Below the pieces are notes generated by a model, which saw only the letters and a program-made list of their open reading frames with translations, was not told the DNA's origin and did no database searches. Shown piece after piece: positions 8,712 to 19,143 of a DNA stretch of 64,000 nucleotides (positions are counted from its first letter, which is position 1; each line of letters opens with the position of its first letter). This DNA comes from Sphingomonas sp. TREG-RG-20F-R18-01. GTDB taxonomy: Bacteria; Pseudomonadota; Alphaproteobacteria; Sphingomonadales; Sphingomonadaceae. The position numbers and the translations under genes are program-made. The DNA lies in contig NZ_JAKNQQ010000001.1 of NCBI RefSeq assembly GCF_022662475.1, positions 930,001 to 994,000 of the forward strand, given 5' to 3'.

Positions 8712-10535
8712 ATGACCACCCCGCTCGACCGCATCCGCAACTTTTCGATCATCGCGCATATCGACCACGGCAAGTCGACGCTTGCCGACCGCCTGATCCA
8801 GCAGACCGGCGGCCTCACCGCGCGCGAAATGTCCGAGCAGGTGCTCGACAATATGGAGATCGAGAAGGAGCGCGGGATCACGATCAAGGCGCAGACCGTG
8901 CGCCTCGCCTATCACGCCAAGGACGGTCTCGATTACGTCCTCAACCTGATGGACACGCCCGGCCACGTCGACTTCGCCTACGAAGTGAGCCGCAGCCTCG
9001 CCGCGTGCGAGGGCGCGCTGCTGGTGGTCGACGCGGCGCAGGGCGTCGAGGCGCAGACGCTGGCCAACGTCTACCAGTCGATCGAGCATGACCACGAGAT
9101 CGTGCCGGTCATCAACAAGATCGATCTGCCCGCCGCCGAACCCGAAAAGGTCCGCAAGGAAATCGAGGACGTGATCGGCATCGACGCGTCCGGCGCGGTG
9201 CTCGCGTCGGCCAAGTCGGGAATCGGCATCGAGGACATCCTCGAGGCGATCGTCACCAAGATCCCGCCGCCCAAGGGCGACCCCGAAGCGCCGCTGAAGG
9301 CGATGCTGGTCGACAGCTGGTACGATCCGTATCTCGGCGTCGTCATCCTCGTCCGCGTGATCGACGGCGTCCTGAAGAAGGGCCAGCAGATCAAGTTCAT
9401 GCAGACCGGCACGATGCATCTGGTCGACCGGGTCGGGTGTTTCCGCCCCAAGATCGAGCAGTTGACCGAACTCGGCACGGGCGAGATGGGCTTCATCACC
9501 GCGCAGATCAAAGAAGTCGCGCAGACTCGCGTCGGCGACACGATCACCGATGCGAAGCGCCCCGCGCTCGAGGCGCTGGCGGGCTTCAAGGAAGTCCAGC
9601 CGGTGGTGTTCTGCGGCCTCTTCCCGGTCGACGCCGCCGAGTTCGAGAAGCTGCGCGAGAGCATCAGCAAGCTGCGGTTGAACGATGCGAGCTTCTCGTT
9701 CGAGATGGAGACGTCGGCGGCGCTCGGCTTCGGCTTCCGCTGCGGCTTCCTGGGGCTGCTGCATCTGGAGATCATCCAGGAGCGCCTGACGCGCGAATAT
9801 GACCTCGACCTGATCACCACTGCGCCGTCGGTGGTGTATGAGATCGAGCTGACTCACCCCGATCCTGCGGGCACGACGCAAATCGAGTTGCACAACCCCG
9901 CCGACATGCCCGAGCCCAACAAGATCGCGACGATCAGCGAGCCGTGGATCGAGGCGACGATCTACGTCCCCGACGAATATCTCGGCAGCGTATTGAAGCT
10001 GTGCCAGGACCGCCGCGGTATCCAGAAGAACCTGACCTATGTCGGCGGCCGCGCCCAGGCGACCTACGAGCTGCCGCTCAACGAAGTGGTGTTCGATTTC
10101 TACGATCGGCTGAAGTCGATGTCGAAGGGTTATGCCAGCTTCGATTATCATCAGATCGGCTATCGCGAAGGCGACCTCGTCAAGATGAGCATCCTCGTCA
10201 ACGAGGAGCCGGTCGATGCGCTGTCGATGATCGTCCACCGCGGCACCGCCGAAGTGCGCGGGCGCGGCATGGTCGAGCGGTTGAAGGACCTCATCCCGCG
10301 GCATCTGTTCAAGATTCCGATCCAGGCGGCGATCGGCGGCAAGGTGATCGCGCGCGAGACGATCAGCGCGATGCGCAAGGACGTCACCGCGAAATGCTAT
10401 GGCGGCGATGCCAGCCGCAAGCGCAAGCTGCTCGACAAGCAGAAGAAGGGCAAGCTCAAGATGCGCGAATATGGCTCGGTCAGCATCCCGCAGGAGGCGT
10501 TCATCGCCGCGCTGCGGATGGGCGACGAGAACTGA
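8712..10535 (+). CDS. lepA: Elongation factor 4 (LepA)
   Basis: Ribosome-bound GTPase that aids initiation and back-translocation, 607 residues as expected. G1 is AHIDHGKST, the switch I region is [12 protein letters not shown]3 is DTPGHVD, G4 is NKIDLP, and the LepA C-terminal domain ends with [17 protein letters not shown]. The ATG at 8712 opens [16 protein letters not shown], the normal LepA start; the open frame reaches upstream but without homology. It is divergent from the peroxiredoxin and stands alone. Confidence 0.97.
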   Translation: MTTPLDRIRNFSIIAHIDHGKSTLADRLIQQTGGLTAREMSEQVLDNMEIEKERGITIKAQTVRLAYHAKDGLDYVLNLMDTPGHVDFAYEVSRSLAACEGALLVVDAAQGVEAQTLANVYQSIEHDHEIVPVINKIDLPAAEPEKVRKEIEDVIGIDASGAVLASAKSGIGIEDILEAIVTKIPPPKGDPEAPLKAMLVDSWYDPYLGVVILVRVIDGVLKKGQQIKFMQTGTMHLVDRVGCFRPKIEQLTELGTGEMGFITAQIKEVAQTRVGDTITDAKRPALEALAGFKEVQPVVFCGLFPVDAAEFEKLRESISKLRLNDASFSFEMETSAALGFGFRCGFLGLLHLEIIQERLTREYDLDLITTAPSVVYEIELTHPDPAGTTQIELHNPADMPEPNKIATISEPWIEATIYVPDEYLGSVLKLCQDRRGIQKNLTYVGGRAQATYELPLNEVVFDFYDRLKSMSKGYASFDYHQIGYREGDLVKMSILVNEEPVDALSMIVHRGTAEVRGRGMVERLKDLIPRHLFKIPIQAAIGGKVIARETISAMRKDVTAKCYGGDASRKRKLLDKQKKGKLKMREYGSVSIPQEAFIAALRMGDEN

Positions 10536-10848
10536 ACGGCCTTCCCAGACGATCGGAAGGTTAGGGGAAAGTTAGGCGGAATCGTGCGGCATCCGGGCGC
10601 TGTTCCGCTGTGCCGTCGCTATGTGTGCCAGTGCTGTCAAAGAGCCCGGGGACCCTATCAGAGACGCGCGGTGTAGGAGACCGTCGCAAGCGGGCCGCGT
10701 GCCGATAGCGCTCCTGCAGCAAACCAGCCCCTTGCGCTCGACTGCTTCATTTTAGATGCGTCGGCCTTTGTCCCCGCTCGAAACGGACGGATAGGACGTC
10801 CCGGGCAAGGGTCATTTCGCTCCAAGCGCACCAGCCCCAAAACGCCAA
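10536..10848. other. Gene-free stretch after lepA
   Basis: Over 300 bp without a convincing gene. A 6-bp hairpin (10540-10545 with 10555-10560) follows the lepA stop and may end its transcript. On the minus strand a 30-codon open stretch, read leftward from about 10750 to about 10660 and ending GPLATVSYTARL, looks like the tail of an outer-membrane-type protein, but it is too short to call. Confidence 0.4.
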
Positions 10849-10873
10849 GACCCCGACGCATCGCGCCGGGGTC
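10849..10873 (-). terminator. Terminator of the FKBP isomerase gene
   Basis: GACCCCG and CGGGGTC form a 7-bp stem (10849-10855 with 10867-10873) 28 bases past the stop on the minus strand, followed by TTGGCGTTTT in the direction of transcription. The short T-run some bases downstream makes it a plausible but imperfect intrinsic terminator. Confidence 0.6.
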
Positions 10874-10900
10874 CTGGGTATTCTCACATCTGCGAAGCGA

Positions 10901-11539
10901 TCAGTTGCCCTGCGGCGGTGCTCCGTTCGGGCCGCCCGCAGGCGCTCCACCGGGGACGCCGCCCGGCGGCATCCCGCCCGGCGCGCCGCCGCCCTGCATC
11001 ATCTGCTGCTGCATCTGCTGCTGTTGCTGGAGCTGCTGGACCGCCGCCTTCGACAGGAAATCGAGCATCTCGATATCGAAGACGAGCGTCGAGTGCGCCG
11101 GCATCCCCGGACGCGCGGTATCGCCATAAGCAAGGCTAGGCTTGATCCAAACCCGATACTTGCCGCCCTTGGGGATCAGCGACAGCGCTTCCTCGAAACC
11201 GGGAACGACCGCATGCTCGCCGAGCGGCACCGGGAACGGGCGCTGGCTCTTGTCGAAGGTCGTGCCGTCGACGAACTTTCCCTCGTAATTGACGAGCGCG
11301 ACGTCCTGGTCGGTCGGCGGCGTACCCGTGCCCGGTGTCAGCACCTGATATTGCAGGCCCGACGGAGTCTGCTTGACGCCCTTGTTCTGCGCATTGTGCG
11401 CAAGGAACGTCGCCGACGGATCGACCGGAGTCTGCATCGCCAGCGCCCCAGCGCCGACCGCGGCCACCGCGATGCCGGCCCACAGATACACCAAGACACG
11501 CCGCTTGACGGGCTTCAGCGGAACGGCGGTGATCGACAT
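10901..11539 (-). CDS. Membrane-anchored FKBP-type peptidyl-prolyl isomerase
   Basis: Proline isomerase and probable envelope chaperone, 212 residues. A single N-terminal hydrophobic helix (about 15-35) serves as anchor or uncleaved signal. The FKBP domain (about 55-155) has VNYEGKFVDGTTFD, the conserved VVPGFEEAL and the AYGDT..PGMPAHSTLVFDIEML core. After it comes an unusual tail: a glutamine/methionine-rich stretch (about 165-185) and a glycine/proline-rich end of about 30 residues, low-complexity and probably disordered. GGGAG precedes the ATG. It follows rpsU on the same strand but has its own gap and hairpin. Confidence 0.92.
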   Translation of the reverse strand: MSITAVPLKPVKRRVLVYLWAGIAVAAVGAGALAMQTPVDPSATFLAHNAQNKGVKQTPSGLQYQVLTPGTGTPPTDQDVALVNYEGKFVDGTTFDKSQRPFPVPLGEHAVVPGFEEALSLIPKGGKYRVWIKPSLAYGDTARPGMPAHSTLVFDIEMLDFLSKAAVQQLQQQQQMQQQMMQGGGAPGGMPPGGVPGGAPAGGPNGAPPQGN

Positions 11540-11589
11540 GGGAGCTCCCGGGTGGGCGGTCGGTTCAGGATCGGCAAGTCAGGATAGCA

Positions 11590-11608
11590 GCGGGCCAGAC
11601 TGGCCCGC
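11590..11608 (-). terminator. Hairpin after rpsU
   Basis: GCGGGCC and GGCCCGC form a perfect 7-bp stem with a 5-nt loop, 14 bases past the rpsU stop. It lacks a T-run, so termination is likely but not certain. Confidence 0.5.
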
Positions 11609-11622
11609 CCGGAACACGGGTC

Positions 11623-11829
11623 TTACCGTGCGCCGTCACGCTCCATGCGCTTGCGCTCGAGCTTGCGCGCGCGGCGAACGGCAGCAGCGCGCTCGCGCGC
11701 ACGCTTCTCGCTCGGCTTCTCGTAATGACGGCGCAACTTCATTTCGCGATACACGCCTTCGCGCTGCAGCTTCTTCTTGAGCGCGCGCAGCGCCTGGTCG
11801 ACATTGTTGTCGCGAACGATGATTTGCAT
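11623..11829 (-). CDS. rpsU: 30S ribosomal protein S21
   Basis: Small basic protein of the 30S subunit that contacts 16S rRNA near the anti-Shine-Dalgarno site and helps mRNA recognition. It is 68 residues, the usual alphaproteobacterial length. The N-terminus [20 protein letters not shown] is the S21 signature, and the C-terminal half is rich in arginine and lysine. It stands between the FKBP gene and divergent cysS. Confidence 0.97.
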   Translation of the reverse strand: MQIIVRDNNVDQALRALKKKLQREGVYREMKLRRHYEKPSEKRARERAAAVRRARKLERKRMERDGAR

Positions 11830-11982
11830 AAACCCGAACAGCTCCGAATCGATAGAAAAGCGCCGCCGCGGACATCAGGTCCGCGTCGCAAGGCGTGCGC
11901 CCTACACGGGTGGGTTGTAAGTTTCAACCCGTGGCGCAGCTTTTACGTGACTTGCCGGCCCTGCGCTCGCTAAGCGAACACC

Positions 11983-13425
11983 ATGACCGGAACACCCCTT
12001 ACGCTCTATAACAGCCTTACGCGAACGCTAGAGCCGTTCGTGCCGATCGACCCGCGCGTGGTGCGAATCTACACCTGCGGCCCGACCGTCTATAACTATC
12101 AGCACATCGGCAACATGCGCGCGTTCCTCTTCGCGGACACGCTGGGGCGGGTGATTCGGTGGAAGGGCTGGCCGACCAAGCACGTCATCAACATCACCGA
12201 CGTCGGCCACCTGACCAGCGACGCGGATGCGGGCGACGACAAGATGGAAAAGGCCGCCGCCGCGCAGGCCAAGTCGATCTGGGACATCGCCGCGCATTAT
12301 ACGGCGGCGTTCAAGGACGATGTCGCGCGGCTCAACATCGAGCCGCCGGCCGAATGGACCGTCGCAACCGACCACATCCCGCAGATGATCGACTTTGCCA
12401 AGACGATCGAGAAGGACTGCTACCTGATCGAAGGCGGCCTGTATTTCGACACCAGCAAAGTGCCGCATTATGGCGCGCTCGCGCGGGCTACGACGGATCT
12501 CGACGAAAGCCGGGGCGAAAGTCGGATCGACCCGGTATCGGGCAAGCGCAACGCCGCCGACTTCGCGATCTGGCGGCGCTCGCCGCCGGGCGAGCAACGC
12601 CAGATGGAATGGGATTCGCCGTGGGGCAAGGGCGCGCCGGGCTGGCATCTCGAATGTTCGGTGATGAGCCTCCAGCATCTCGGACATCCATTCGACATCC
12701 ATACCGGCGGGATCGACCACCGCGAGATCCACCACCCGAATGAGATCGCGCAGAACCAGGCGTTCTGCTCGTGCGAGGATACCGGTGCGCGAATCTGGAT
12801 GCATAACAACTTCCTCGTTGATCGCGGGGGAAAGATGTCGAAGTCGAGTGGCGAATTCCTGCGCTTGCAGACGCTGGTCGACGCAGGCTTCCACCCCCTC
12901 GCCTACCGGCTGATGTGCCTGCAGGCGCACTATCGCAGCGAGCTCGAGTTTACCTGGGAGAACCTCGCCGCCGCCCTCACCCGGCTGAAGCGGCTGGTGA
13001 TCGCGCTCGACGCCCTGCGCGCGCGCGACGACGGAACACTCAAGGGCAACGCCGAACCCTATCTCGCGCGGCTCGAGGAAGCGGTGGCGGACGATCTCAA
13101 CACGCCGCGCGCGCTGACGGTGCTCGACGAGATGATCGCGGACAAGAAGCTGTCGCCGGCGGTGCGGACTGGCGCGATCGGGGATTTCGATGCCGTGCTG
13201 GGGCTGCGGCTGGCGGACCTGACCCGGTCCGAGATGCGAGTGCGCCCGGTGGAAGCGACGATCGACGCGGCAACGATCGAAGCGCGGATCGCGGAACGCA
13301 GGCAGGCGCGGGTCGACAAGGATTTCGCGGCGTCGGATGCGATCCGCGATGCGCTTGCGGCGGCCGGCGTCGAAGTGATGGACGGCGATGCGCTGGGGTG
13401 GGACTGGAAGCTGGGGGCGGCATAA
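11983..13425 (+). CDS. cysS: Cysteinyl-tRNA synthetase
   Basis: Charges tRNA-Cys with cysteine; 480 residues, class I synthetase. The zinc cysteine is in YTCGPTVYNYQHIGN, which also holds the HIGH-type motif at about residue 41. WHLECSVM supplies another zinc ligand, GGIDHREIHHPNE is the typical metal-binding stretch, and KMSKS is at about 284. Start and length match the family. It is the only plus-strand gene here, with about 150 bp of promoter DNA shared with rpsU. Confidence 0.97.
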   Translation: MTGTPLTLYNSLTRTLEPFVPIDPRVVRIYTCGPTVYNYQHIGNMRAFLFADTLGRVIRWKGWPTKHVINITDVGHLTSDADAGDDKMEKAAAAQAKSIWDIAAHYTAAFKDDVARLNIEPPAEWTVATDHIPQMIDFAKTIEKDCYLIEGGLYFDTSKVPHYGALARATTDLDESRGESRIDPVSGKRNAADFAIWRRSPPGEQRQMEWDSPWGKGAPGWHLECSVMSLQHLGHPFDIHTGGIDHREIHHPNEIAQNQAFCSCEDTGARIWMHNNFLVDRGGKMSKSSGEFLRLQTLVDAGFHPLAYRLMCLQAHYRSELEFTWENLAAALTRLKRLVIALDALRARDDGTLKGNAEPYLARLEEAVADDLNTPRALTVLDEMIADKKLSPAVRTGAIGDFDAVLGLRLADLTRSEMRVRPVEATIDAATIEARIAERRQARVDKDFAASDAIRDALAAAGVEVMDGDALGWDWKLGAA

Positions 13426-13589
13426 GACGGCTGCCGCCGGCCCGCCTACCCCGAACCTCGCGTTCCGGGATGAACCCGCGGCTCGGGCATTCTCCCATTC
13501 CCCGGGGGTGCAGGACCGTCGGCACCACACCAGCCGAACCTGCACCGACCCCGTCGGATCCCCCCACGAATGCACTTGTGGAACACGTC

Positions 13590-13603
13590 TGGTAGCGCTA
13601 ACT
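13590..13603. promoter_or_regulatory. Likely XylR/LacI-family operator before the GH43-xylB-xylA genes
   Basis: TGGTAGCGCTAAC has the AGCGCT palindromic core; its reverse complement GTTAGCGCTACCA matches the xylose operator described for Caulobacter xylX. It lies 47-60 bases before the GH43 start and is flanked by copies of TGGAACACG. The match is to remembered family motifs; no LacI-type regulator is in the window. Confidence 0.6.
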
Positions 13604-13649
13604 TTGTCTGGAACACGCGACAACGAGCGCGGGATTCGGGAGAAGCAGG

Positions 13650-14747
13650 ATGACGAAGGGCATGTATATCGCCGCACTATGCGGCATGGCTGGCATTGGC
13701 CTCGCCGCGACGACCGCGCTGGTCGCGCAAGACAAACCCGCGAACGCCAAGCGCTTCCTGTCACAACCGCTGGTGAAGTCGATCTACACGGCCGACCCGT
13801 CGGCCCACGTCTTCGCCGGCAAGATCTACGTCTACCCCAGCCACGACGTCCCGACCGCAATTGCTGACGATGATCTCGGCAACGAATATGCGATGCACGA
13901 CTACCGCGTCCTCAAGATGGACCGGATCGGTGCGCCGGTAACGGTCGGCCCGGTCGCGCTTGACGTGAAGCAGGTCCCCTGGGCGTCGCAGCAGATGTGG
14001 GCGCCCGACGCCGCGTACAAGAACGGCACTTATTATCTGTACTTCCCGGCGCGCGACAAGACCAAGGACAAGAACGGCCTCGGCAAGTTCATGATCGGCG
14101 TGGCGACGTCGAAGAGCCCGATGGGCCCGTTCAAGGCCGACCCCAAGCCGATCGCGGGCGCGTTCTCGATGGATCCGGCCGTGTTCACCGACGCGGACGG
14201 CAAGAGCTACATGTATTTCGGCGGGATCTGGGGCGGACAGCTTCAACGCTGGAAGGACGGCAAGTTCGACCCCAACGGCAGCGATACCGATCTGCTGCAG
14301 GACGGGCAGCCCGCGCTGACCGGCAAGGTCGCGCGGATGAACCCCGACATGAAAAGCCTCGCCGAGACGCCGCGCGACGCGGTGATCCTCGACGCAAACG
14401 GCAAGCCGATCCTCGGCGGCGACCATGAGAAGCGCTTCTTCGAGGCGTCGTGGATGTTCAAGCGCGGCGGGCAATATTATTACACCTACTCGACCGGCGA
14501 CACGCATTTCCTCAACTATGCGACCGGGACCAACCCCTATGGCCCATTCACCTATCGCGGGCATTTCCTGCTGCCGGTGCAGGGTTGGACGACGCATCAT
14601 TCGATCATCCAGACCGGCGGCAAATGGTGGCTGTTCTATGCGGACACGCAGTTGAGCAACAAGAACCACCTGCGCAACGTCAAGGTGACCGAACTCCATT
14701 TCAACAATGACGGGACGATCCAGACGATCGATCCGTTGGTCAAATAA
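13650..14747 (+). CDS. Glycoside hydrolase family 43 protein, exported
   Basis: Probably a beta-xylosidase or arabinofuranosidase cutting plant-cell-wall oligosaccharides; 365 residues. A signal peptide (about 1-29) ends before the first blade. The five-bladed propeller shows the general-base aspartate in YTADPSAHVF, the pKa-tuning aspartate in FSMDPAVF and the acid glutamate in FFEASWMF. It has no extra beta-sandwich domain, unlike the second GH43 at 19-20.8 kb. It is 8 bases ahead of xylB and probably heads an operon GH43-xylB-xylA. The exact subfamily and linkage cannot be set from the sequence alone. Confidence 0.9.
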   Translation: MTKGMYIAALCGMAGIGLAATTALVAQDKPANAKRFLSQPLVKSIYTADPSAHVFAGKIYVYPSHDVPTAIADDDLGNEYAMHDYRVLKMDRIGAPVTVGPVALDVKQVPWASQQMWAPDAAYKNGTYYLYFPARDKTKDKNGLGKFMIGVATSKSPMGPFKADPKPIAGAFSMDPAVFTDADGKSYMYFGGIWGGQLQRWKDGKFDPNGSDTDLLQDGQPALTGKVARMNPDMKSLAETPRDAVILDANGKPILGGDHEKRFFEASWMFKRGGQYYYTYSTGDTHFLNYATGTNPYGPFTYRGHFLLPVQGWTTHHSIIQTGGKWWLFYADTQLSNKNHLRNVKVTELHFNNDGTIQTIDPLVK

Positions 14748-14755
14748 GGCAGCCG

Positions 14756-16210
14756 ATGTTCTTGGGAATCGATATCGGCACGTCGGGCGTCAAGGCCGTC
14801 GTCCTCGACACGCATGGCGCGGTCGTCGGCCAGGGCGTTGCCGCGCTCACCGTCCAGCGCCCCCAGCCCTTGTGGTCCGAACAGGACCCCGAGGACTGGT
14901 GGAAGGCGACGACCGCCGCGGTCCTCGCGATCGACCCGGAGGTTCGCCGTTCGGTGCGCGGGATCGGGCTTGCCGGGCAGATGCACGGCGCGACCCTGCT
15001 CGGCGCGGACGATAAACCCTTGCGCCCCGCGATCCTGTGGAACGACGGGCGCTCCTTCGCCGAATGCGCGGCGCTGGAAGCGGTCACGGGTGATTTCCGC
15101 ACCGTCGGCGGCAACATCGTGATGCCGGGCTTCACCGCGCCCAAGCTCGAATGGGTCCGGCGGCACGAGCCCGAGATCTTCGCGGAGGTCGCGACCGTGC
15201 TGTTGCCCAAGGACTATGTCCGGCTGCGAATGACGGGCGAGAAGGCCTCCGACATGTCGGATTCGGCGGGCACCTTGTGGCTCGACGTCGCCGGACGCCG
15301 CTGGAGCGAGAGGTTGCTCGCGGCGTGCGGGCTGACCGAGGCGCAGATGCCGCGGCTGGTCGAGGGCACCGACGTCGCGGGGAAGCTCCGCGCCGACATC
15401 GCCGAGGCCTGGGGCATGGCGCAGGTGCCGGTCGCGGGTGGCGCTGGCGACAATGCCGGTGGTGCTGCGGGCGTTGGCGTCGTCACCGATGGCAAGGCGT
15501 TGCTGTCGCTCGGCACGTCGGGCGTCATCTTCGTCGCCAATGATGCGTTCCGGCCCAACCCGGCGCGCGCGGTCCATGCGTTCGCGCATTGCCTGCCCGA
15601 CATGTGGCATCAGATGGCGGTCCATCTCAGCGCCGCCTCGTGCATCGACTGGGTCGCCCGCCTGACCGGCGCGAGCGGTGCCGCCGAGCTGTTCCAGCGC
15701 GCCGAAGCGGCGGGTGTCGCGAACGGTCCCGAGATTTTCCTCCCCTATCTCTCGGGCGAACGCACACCCCATAACGACGCGCAGGTCCGCGGCGCGTTCT
15801 TCGGGCTAGACAATGACACCGACCCCAACCGGCTCGCGCAGGCGGTGCTCGAAGGCGTCGCCTTCGCGCTCGCGGACGGGCTCGACGTGCTGCGCGAAGC
15901 CGGAACGCAAGTCGCCGAACTCGCGGTCATCGGTGGCGGCGCACGCTCGCGCTACTGGGGCGAGACGCTCGCCGCCGCGATGGAGGTGCCGCTGGTGTAT
16001 CTCCAGGGCGGCGAAGTCGGCCCCGCGCTCGGCGCAGCCCGGCTTGCGCAGATTGCGGTCGACGGCGGGACCCCGGCTGAAGTCTGCGTCGCCCCACCCG
16101 TTTCGCACCGGATTGCGCCCGATGCGGAATTGACCGCACGGCTTGCGCCCAAGAAGGCTGCGTTCCGCGCCGCCTACGCCCGCATCGCCCCCCTCACCGC
16201 ATCCAACTGA
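14756..16210 (+). CDS. xylB: Xylulokinase
   Basis: Phosphorylates D-xylulose to xylulose 5-phosphate for the pentose phosphate pathway. It is 484 residues, a FGGY-family kinase. The N-terminal phosphate loop is [13 protein letters not shown], the substrate region has GQMHGA and ILWNDGR, and the second domain has LSLGTSGV and IGGGARS. It sits between the GH43 gene and xylA (20 bp away), which supports xylulose as substrate. Confidence 0.95.
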   Translation: MFLGIDIGTSGVKAVVLDTHGAVVGQGVAALTVQRPQPLWSEQDPEDWWKATTAAVLAIDPEVRRSVRGIGLAGQMHGATLLGADDKPLRPAILWNDGRSFAECAALEAVTGDFRTVGGNIVMPGFTAPKLEWVRRHEPEIFAEVATVLLPKDYVRLRMTGEKASDMSDSAGTLWLDVAGRRWSERLLAACGLTEAQMPRLVEGTDVAGKLRADIAEAWGMAQVPVAGGAGDNAGGAAGVGVVTDGKALLSLGTSGVIFVANDAFRPNPARAVHAFAHCLPDMWHQMAVHLSAASCIDWVARLTGASGAAELFQRAEAAGVANGPEIFLPYLSGERTPHNDAQVRGAFFGLDNDTDPNRLAQAVLEGVAFALADGLDVLREAGTQVAELAVIGGGARSRYWGETLAAAMEVPLVYLQGGEVGPALGAARLAQIAVDGGTPAEVCVAPPVSHRIAPDAELTARLAPKKAAFRAAYARIAPLTASN

Positions 16211-16230
16211 CTTTTCGAAGGAGCGCCCCA

Positions 16231-17541
16231 ATGGCCAATGATTTCTTTGCCGACATTCCCCAGATCGCCTTCAAGGGCCCCGAGACCGACGACGAGCTCG
16301 CCTATCGCTATTACGACAAGGACCGGGTCGTCATGGGCAAGCGGATGGAAGACCATCTGCGCTTCGCCGCGTGCTTCTGGCACACCTTCTGCTGGCCGGG
16401 TTCGGACGTGTTCGGCGGGGGCACGTTCAACCGCCCGTGGCATGCCGGTGCCAACGATGCAGCCGCCGCCGCGCAGAAGCGCGAAGTCGCATTCGACTTC
16501 TTCACCAAGCTCGACATCCCCTTCTATGCGTTCCACGACGTCGACGTGATGGCGGATGCCGCCAACATCACCGAGCATCGCCGCAACTTCGCCGAGGCGG
16601 TCGATCACCTCGAGAAGCTGCAGGCCGCGTCGGGCCGCAAGCTGTTGTGGGGCACCGCCAACCTGTTCAGCCACCCGCGCTTCGCCGCTGGCGGCGCGAC
16701 CAACCCCAACCCGGAAGTGTTCGCGTTCGGCGCGATGCAGGTGCGCGACGCGCTCGAAGCGACGCATCGCCTCGGCGGCGCGAACTACGTGCTGTGGGGC
16801 GGTCGCGAGGGCTATGAGACGCTGCTCAACACCGACATGAAGCGCGAGCTCGACAATTTCGGGCGCTTCCTGTCGCTCGTCGTCGAGCACAAGCACAAGA
16901 TCGGCTTCACCGGCACGATCCTGATCGAGCCCAAGCCGTTCGAGCCGACCAAGCATCAATATGATTTCGACACCGCGACGGTGTACGGCTTCCTCAAGCG
17001 CTACGGCCTCGAGAATGAAGTGAAGGTCAACATCGAGGCGAACCACGCGACCCTCGCCAGCCACACGTTCGAGCATGAGATCGCCACCGCCGCAGCGCTC
17101 GGCATCTTCGGCTCGATCGACGCGAACCGCGGCGATCCGCAGAATGGCTGGGATACCGACCAGTTCCCCAATTCGGTCGAGGAACTGACGCTCGCCAATC
17201 TCGAGATCATCCGCGCGGGCGGCTTCACCACCGGCGGGTTCAACTTCGACGCCAAGGTCCGCCGTCAGTCGATGGACGCGGTCGACCTGTTCCACGGCCA
17301 TGTCGGCGCGATCGACGTCGTCGCCAAGGGCCTGCTTAATGCAGCGGCGCTGATCGAGGACGGTCGTCTCGATGCGGTCAAGACCGAGCGGTATGCCGGT
17401 TGGGATGCCGAGTTCGGCCAGAAGGTCGGGTCGCTCGACCTGGCGGGAATCGCGGATCTCGCGGTCGAGCAGGGCATCGACCCGCAGCCGCGCTCGGGCC
17501 GTCAGGAGCGGATCGAGAATCTGATCAACCGCTTCCTCTGA
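16231..17541 (+). CDS. xylA: Xylose isomerase
   Basis: Converts D-xylose to D-xylulose with two divalent metals; 436 residues, the group II length. The catalytic histidine and aspartate are in [19 protein letters not shown] and NFDAKVRR are signatures, and metal ligands lie in EANHATLA and [21 protein letters not shown] stands 9-10 bases before the ATG. It is the last gene of the operon and is followed by a strong terminator. Together with xylB it gives a complete isomerase route. Confidence 0.97.
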   Translation: MANDFFADIPQIAFKGPETDDELAYRYYDKDRVVMGKRMEDHLRFAACFWHTFCWPGSDVFGGGTFNRPWHAGANDAAAAAQKREVAFDFFTKLDIPFYAFHDVDVMADAANITEHRRNFAEAVDHLEKLQAASGRKLLWGTANLFSHPRFAAGGATNPNPEVFAFGAMQVRDALEATHRLGGANYVLWGGREGYETLLNTDMKRELDNFGRFLSLVVEHKHKIGFTGTILIEPKPFEPTKHQYDFDTATVYGFLKRYGLENEVKVNIEANHATLASHTFEHEIATAAALGIFGSIDANRGDPQNGWDTDQFPNSVEELTLANLEIIRAGGFTTGGFNFDAKVRRQSMDAVDLFHGHVGAIDVVAKGLLNAAALIEDGRLDAVKTERYAGWDAEFGQKVGSLDLAGIADLAVEQGIDPQPRSGRQERIENLINRFL

Positions 17542-17566
17542 TCGCAACGATCCCGTGATGGATACT

Positions 17567-17604
17567 GGGGCGCAGGCACATCGTGCCGCGCCCCCTTTTT
17601 TTTT
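17567..17604 (+). terminator. Rho-independent terminator of the xylA operon
   Basis: GGGGCG and GGCAC pair with GTGCC and CGCCCC in a two-part stem (17567-17579 with 17583-17594), followed by nine T residues at 17596-17604. It is the clearest intrinsic terminator in the window and separates xylA from the opposing DUF2142 gene. Confidence 0.92.
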
Positions 17605-17641
17605 GCCTGCGTTTCAGATGCAGCGCGCTGCCAAACCTGTT

Positions 17642-19027
17642 CTAGCCCCAGGTTCGTAACGCGAGAAACACTGTGATCGCCCAAACGGACACGACACCGC
17701 AAGCGGCCGTCAAAGCCCTCGCGGGCGGCTCAGCTACCATGATAGAAACCCGATTATACGGTATGATGAGCGCAACGAAGGGAAGTATCGGCAGCAGATA
17801 CCGTCCTTGATACCCTGCGACGTCAACCCCTGCGACCGGGCTGTTCTGGATGTACAGAAAGAGAAATGTCGCCGTGGCACAGCCAGTCACCACGATCCCG
17901 ACGAAAGCGCGAAACAGCATCGGCAAACGATAGGCCCCAAACGACAAGACAGCACTGGCGAGCGCCACCATCGACGCCAGCAAATACCAGAAGGGCACAT
18001 GCACTTTGAGGTCGGAGAGGCTGTTCCCGAGCATGGTCTTGAGCGCGTAGGGCGCGACATGGAACATCGATTTACCCATCACCGCAAGTGTTGCCAGAGG
18101 ATGGTGCCGGATGAATGCGATCTGCATTTTGGGAATGACATCCGGATCCTGCGAGATCGGAAAGACATAGTCGTTTATCGTCAGGGACCAGGCAAGCGTT
18201 GCGGCGATCGCCACTGCTGCAATGGCGAGCGTCGCAAGGATGAACATCGTTCTTTGGCGTGCCGCCAACGCTGACCCGACGGGAATGAAAGCCAATGGCA
18301 GGTAAGCCAGCTTCGCCGCCGCGGCCGCTGAAACCGCGAAGACGAGCAACGGCCAAAGCCACCAGTGCCAACGCCGATCGTCAAACATCCGGACACAAAG
18401 CGCTAACAGCAGAAAACTGCCGCTCAGGACGGCCGCGTCGGCACTGAGCGTCGGCATCACGGAAACACCCATCGGCACGGTAGCTACGGCAAAGACCACG
18501 AGCGCCGCTCGGTTTCTGCCCAGCAAGCCCAGCGCAAGCCACGTGATGCCGACCGCCAACGCCCCGTTAGCGATCCGGCCGGCATAGAGCCAAGCGATCG
18601 GCGAAAAACCGAAGGAGCGCGCGGCGGCGATGCCCAACGCCGGTGCCAGATGCGCGATCGGCAGATACACGACGGTGTTGCTGAAAGACGTTAGCTGACG
18701 TGCATGGCCCATGGCCGGGCGCTTCAGCAGGTCGGACAGGCTTGGCCGGACCATCATCGGACAGCGCCAGTTCGGGAAAGCGCAGTAGGTTTTGACCAGC
18801 GCCACGGAGTCCGCGTCCACGAGGCCGCCTGCCCCTTGGCGATAGATGTTATCCACCAGTACCGGTCGGACGTCCCCATGCGACAACTGAATCGATCGAT
18901 AGAAATGGGCGGCCTCATCCGGCGCCTGGAAGGGCGGCAATATGTAGGCCAGCGCGAGAATGACGGGAATGCAGCACAGCAGGTAAATCCGATCGAGCCC
19001 CCAGGCCGATTTCTCCGTTAAACGCAT
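17642..19027 (-). CDS. DUF2142 family polytopic membrane protein
   Basis: A 461-residue membrane protein with about 11-12 predicted helices. The N-terminal PPFQAPDEAAHFYR loop and the C-terminal YQGRYLLPILPF segment are hallmarks of DUF2142 (PF09913), related to GT-C-type glycosyltransferases. Its substrate is unknown; family members are often linked to cell-surface glycans. It sits alone between two blocks of pentose genes with no partner for glycan synthesis. The DNA looks less GC-rich and less biased in codon use than its neighbours, which may point to separate acquisition. Confidence 0.85.
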   Translation of the reverse strand: MRLTEKSAWGLDRIYLLCCIPVILALAYILPPFQAPDEAAHFYRSIQLSHGDVRPVLVDNIYRQGAGGLVDADSVALVKTYCAFPNWRCPMMVRPSLSDLLKRPAMGHARQLTSFSNTVVYLPIAHLAPALGIAAARSFGFSPIAWLYAGRIANGALAVGITWLALGLLGRNRAALVVFAVATVPMGVSVMPTLSADAAVLSGSFLLLALCVRMFDDRRWHWWLWPLLVFAVSAAAAAKLAYLPLAFIPVGSALAARQRTMFILATLAIAAVAIAATLAWSLTINDYVFPISQDPDVIPKMQIAFIRHHPLATLAVMGKSMFHVAPYALKTMLGNSLSDLKVHVPFWYLLASMVALASAVLSFGAYRLPMLFRAFVGIVVTGCATATFLFLYIQNSPVAGVDVAGYQGRYLLPILPFVALIIPYNRVSIMVAEPPARALTAACGVVSVWAITVFLALRTWG

Positions 19028-19143
19028 CTGTCCCCCGACGTCCCATCCGCAAGATGGGCGATGGGTAGCACAACCAACGCATTATAAAACTCGGTCAAAA
19101 TGTTCCTGGGGGGGAGCCCGTTTGGATCTGATGCCCTCGGCTG

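Noticed and set aside
8589..10304. Long 5' extension of the peroxiredoxin frame on the minus strand
   Set aside because: This part is only the antisense of lepA; the signal peptide and ribosome site at 8588 mark the true start.
10658..10861. 67-codon minus-strand frame downstream of the FKBP gene
   Set aside because: It overlaps the terminator hairpin, has no ribosome site and only a weak tail-like end; not called as a gene.
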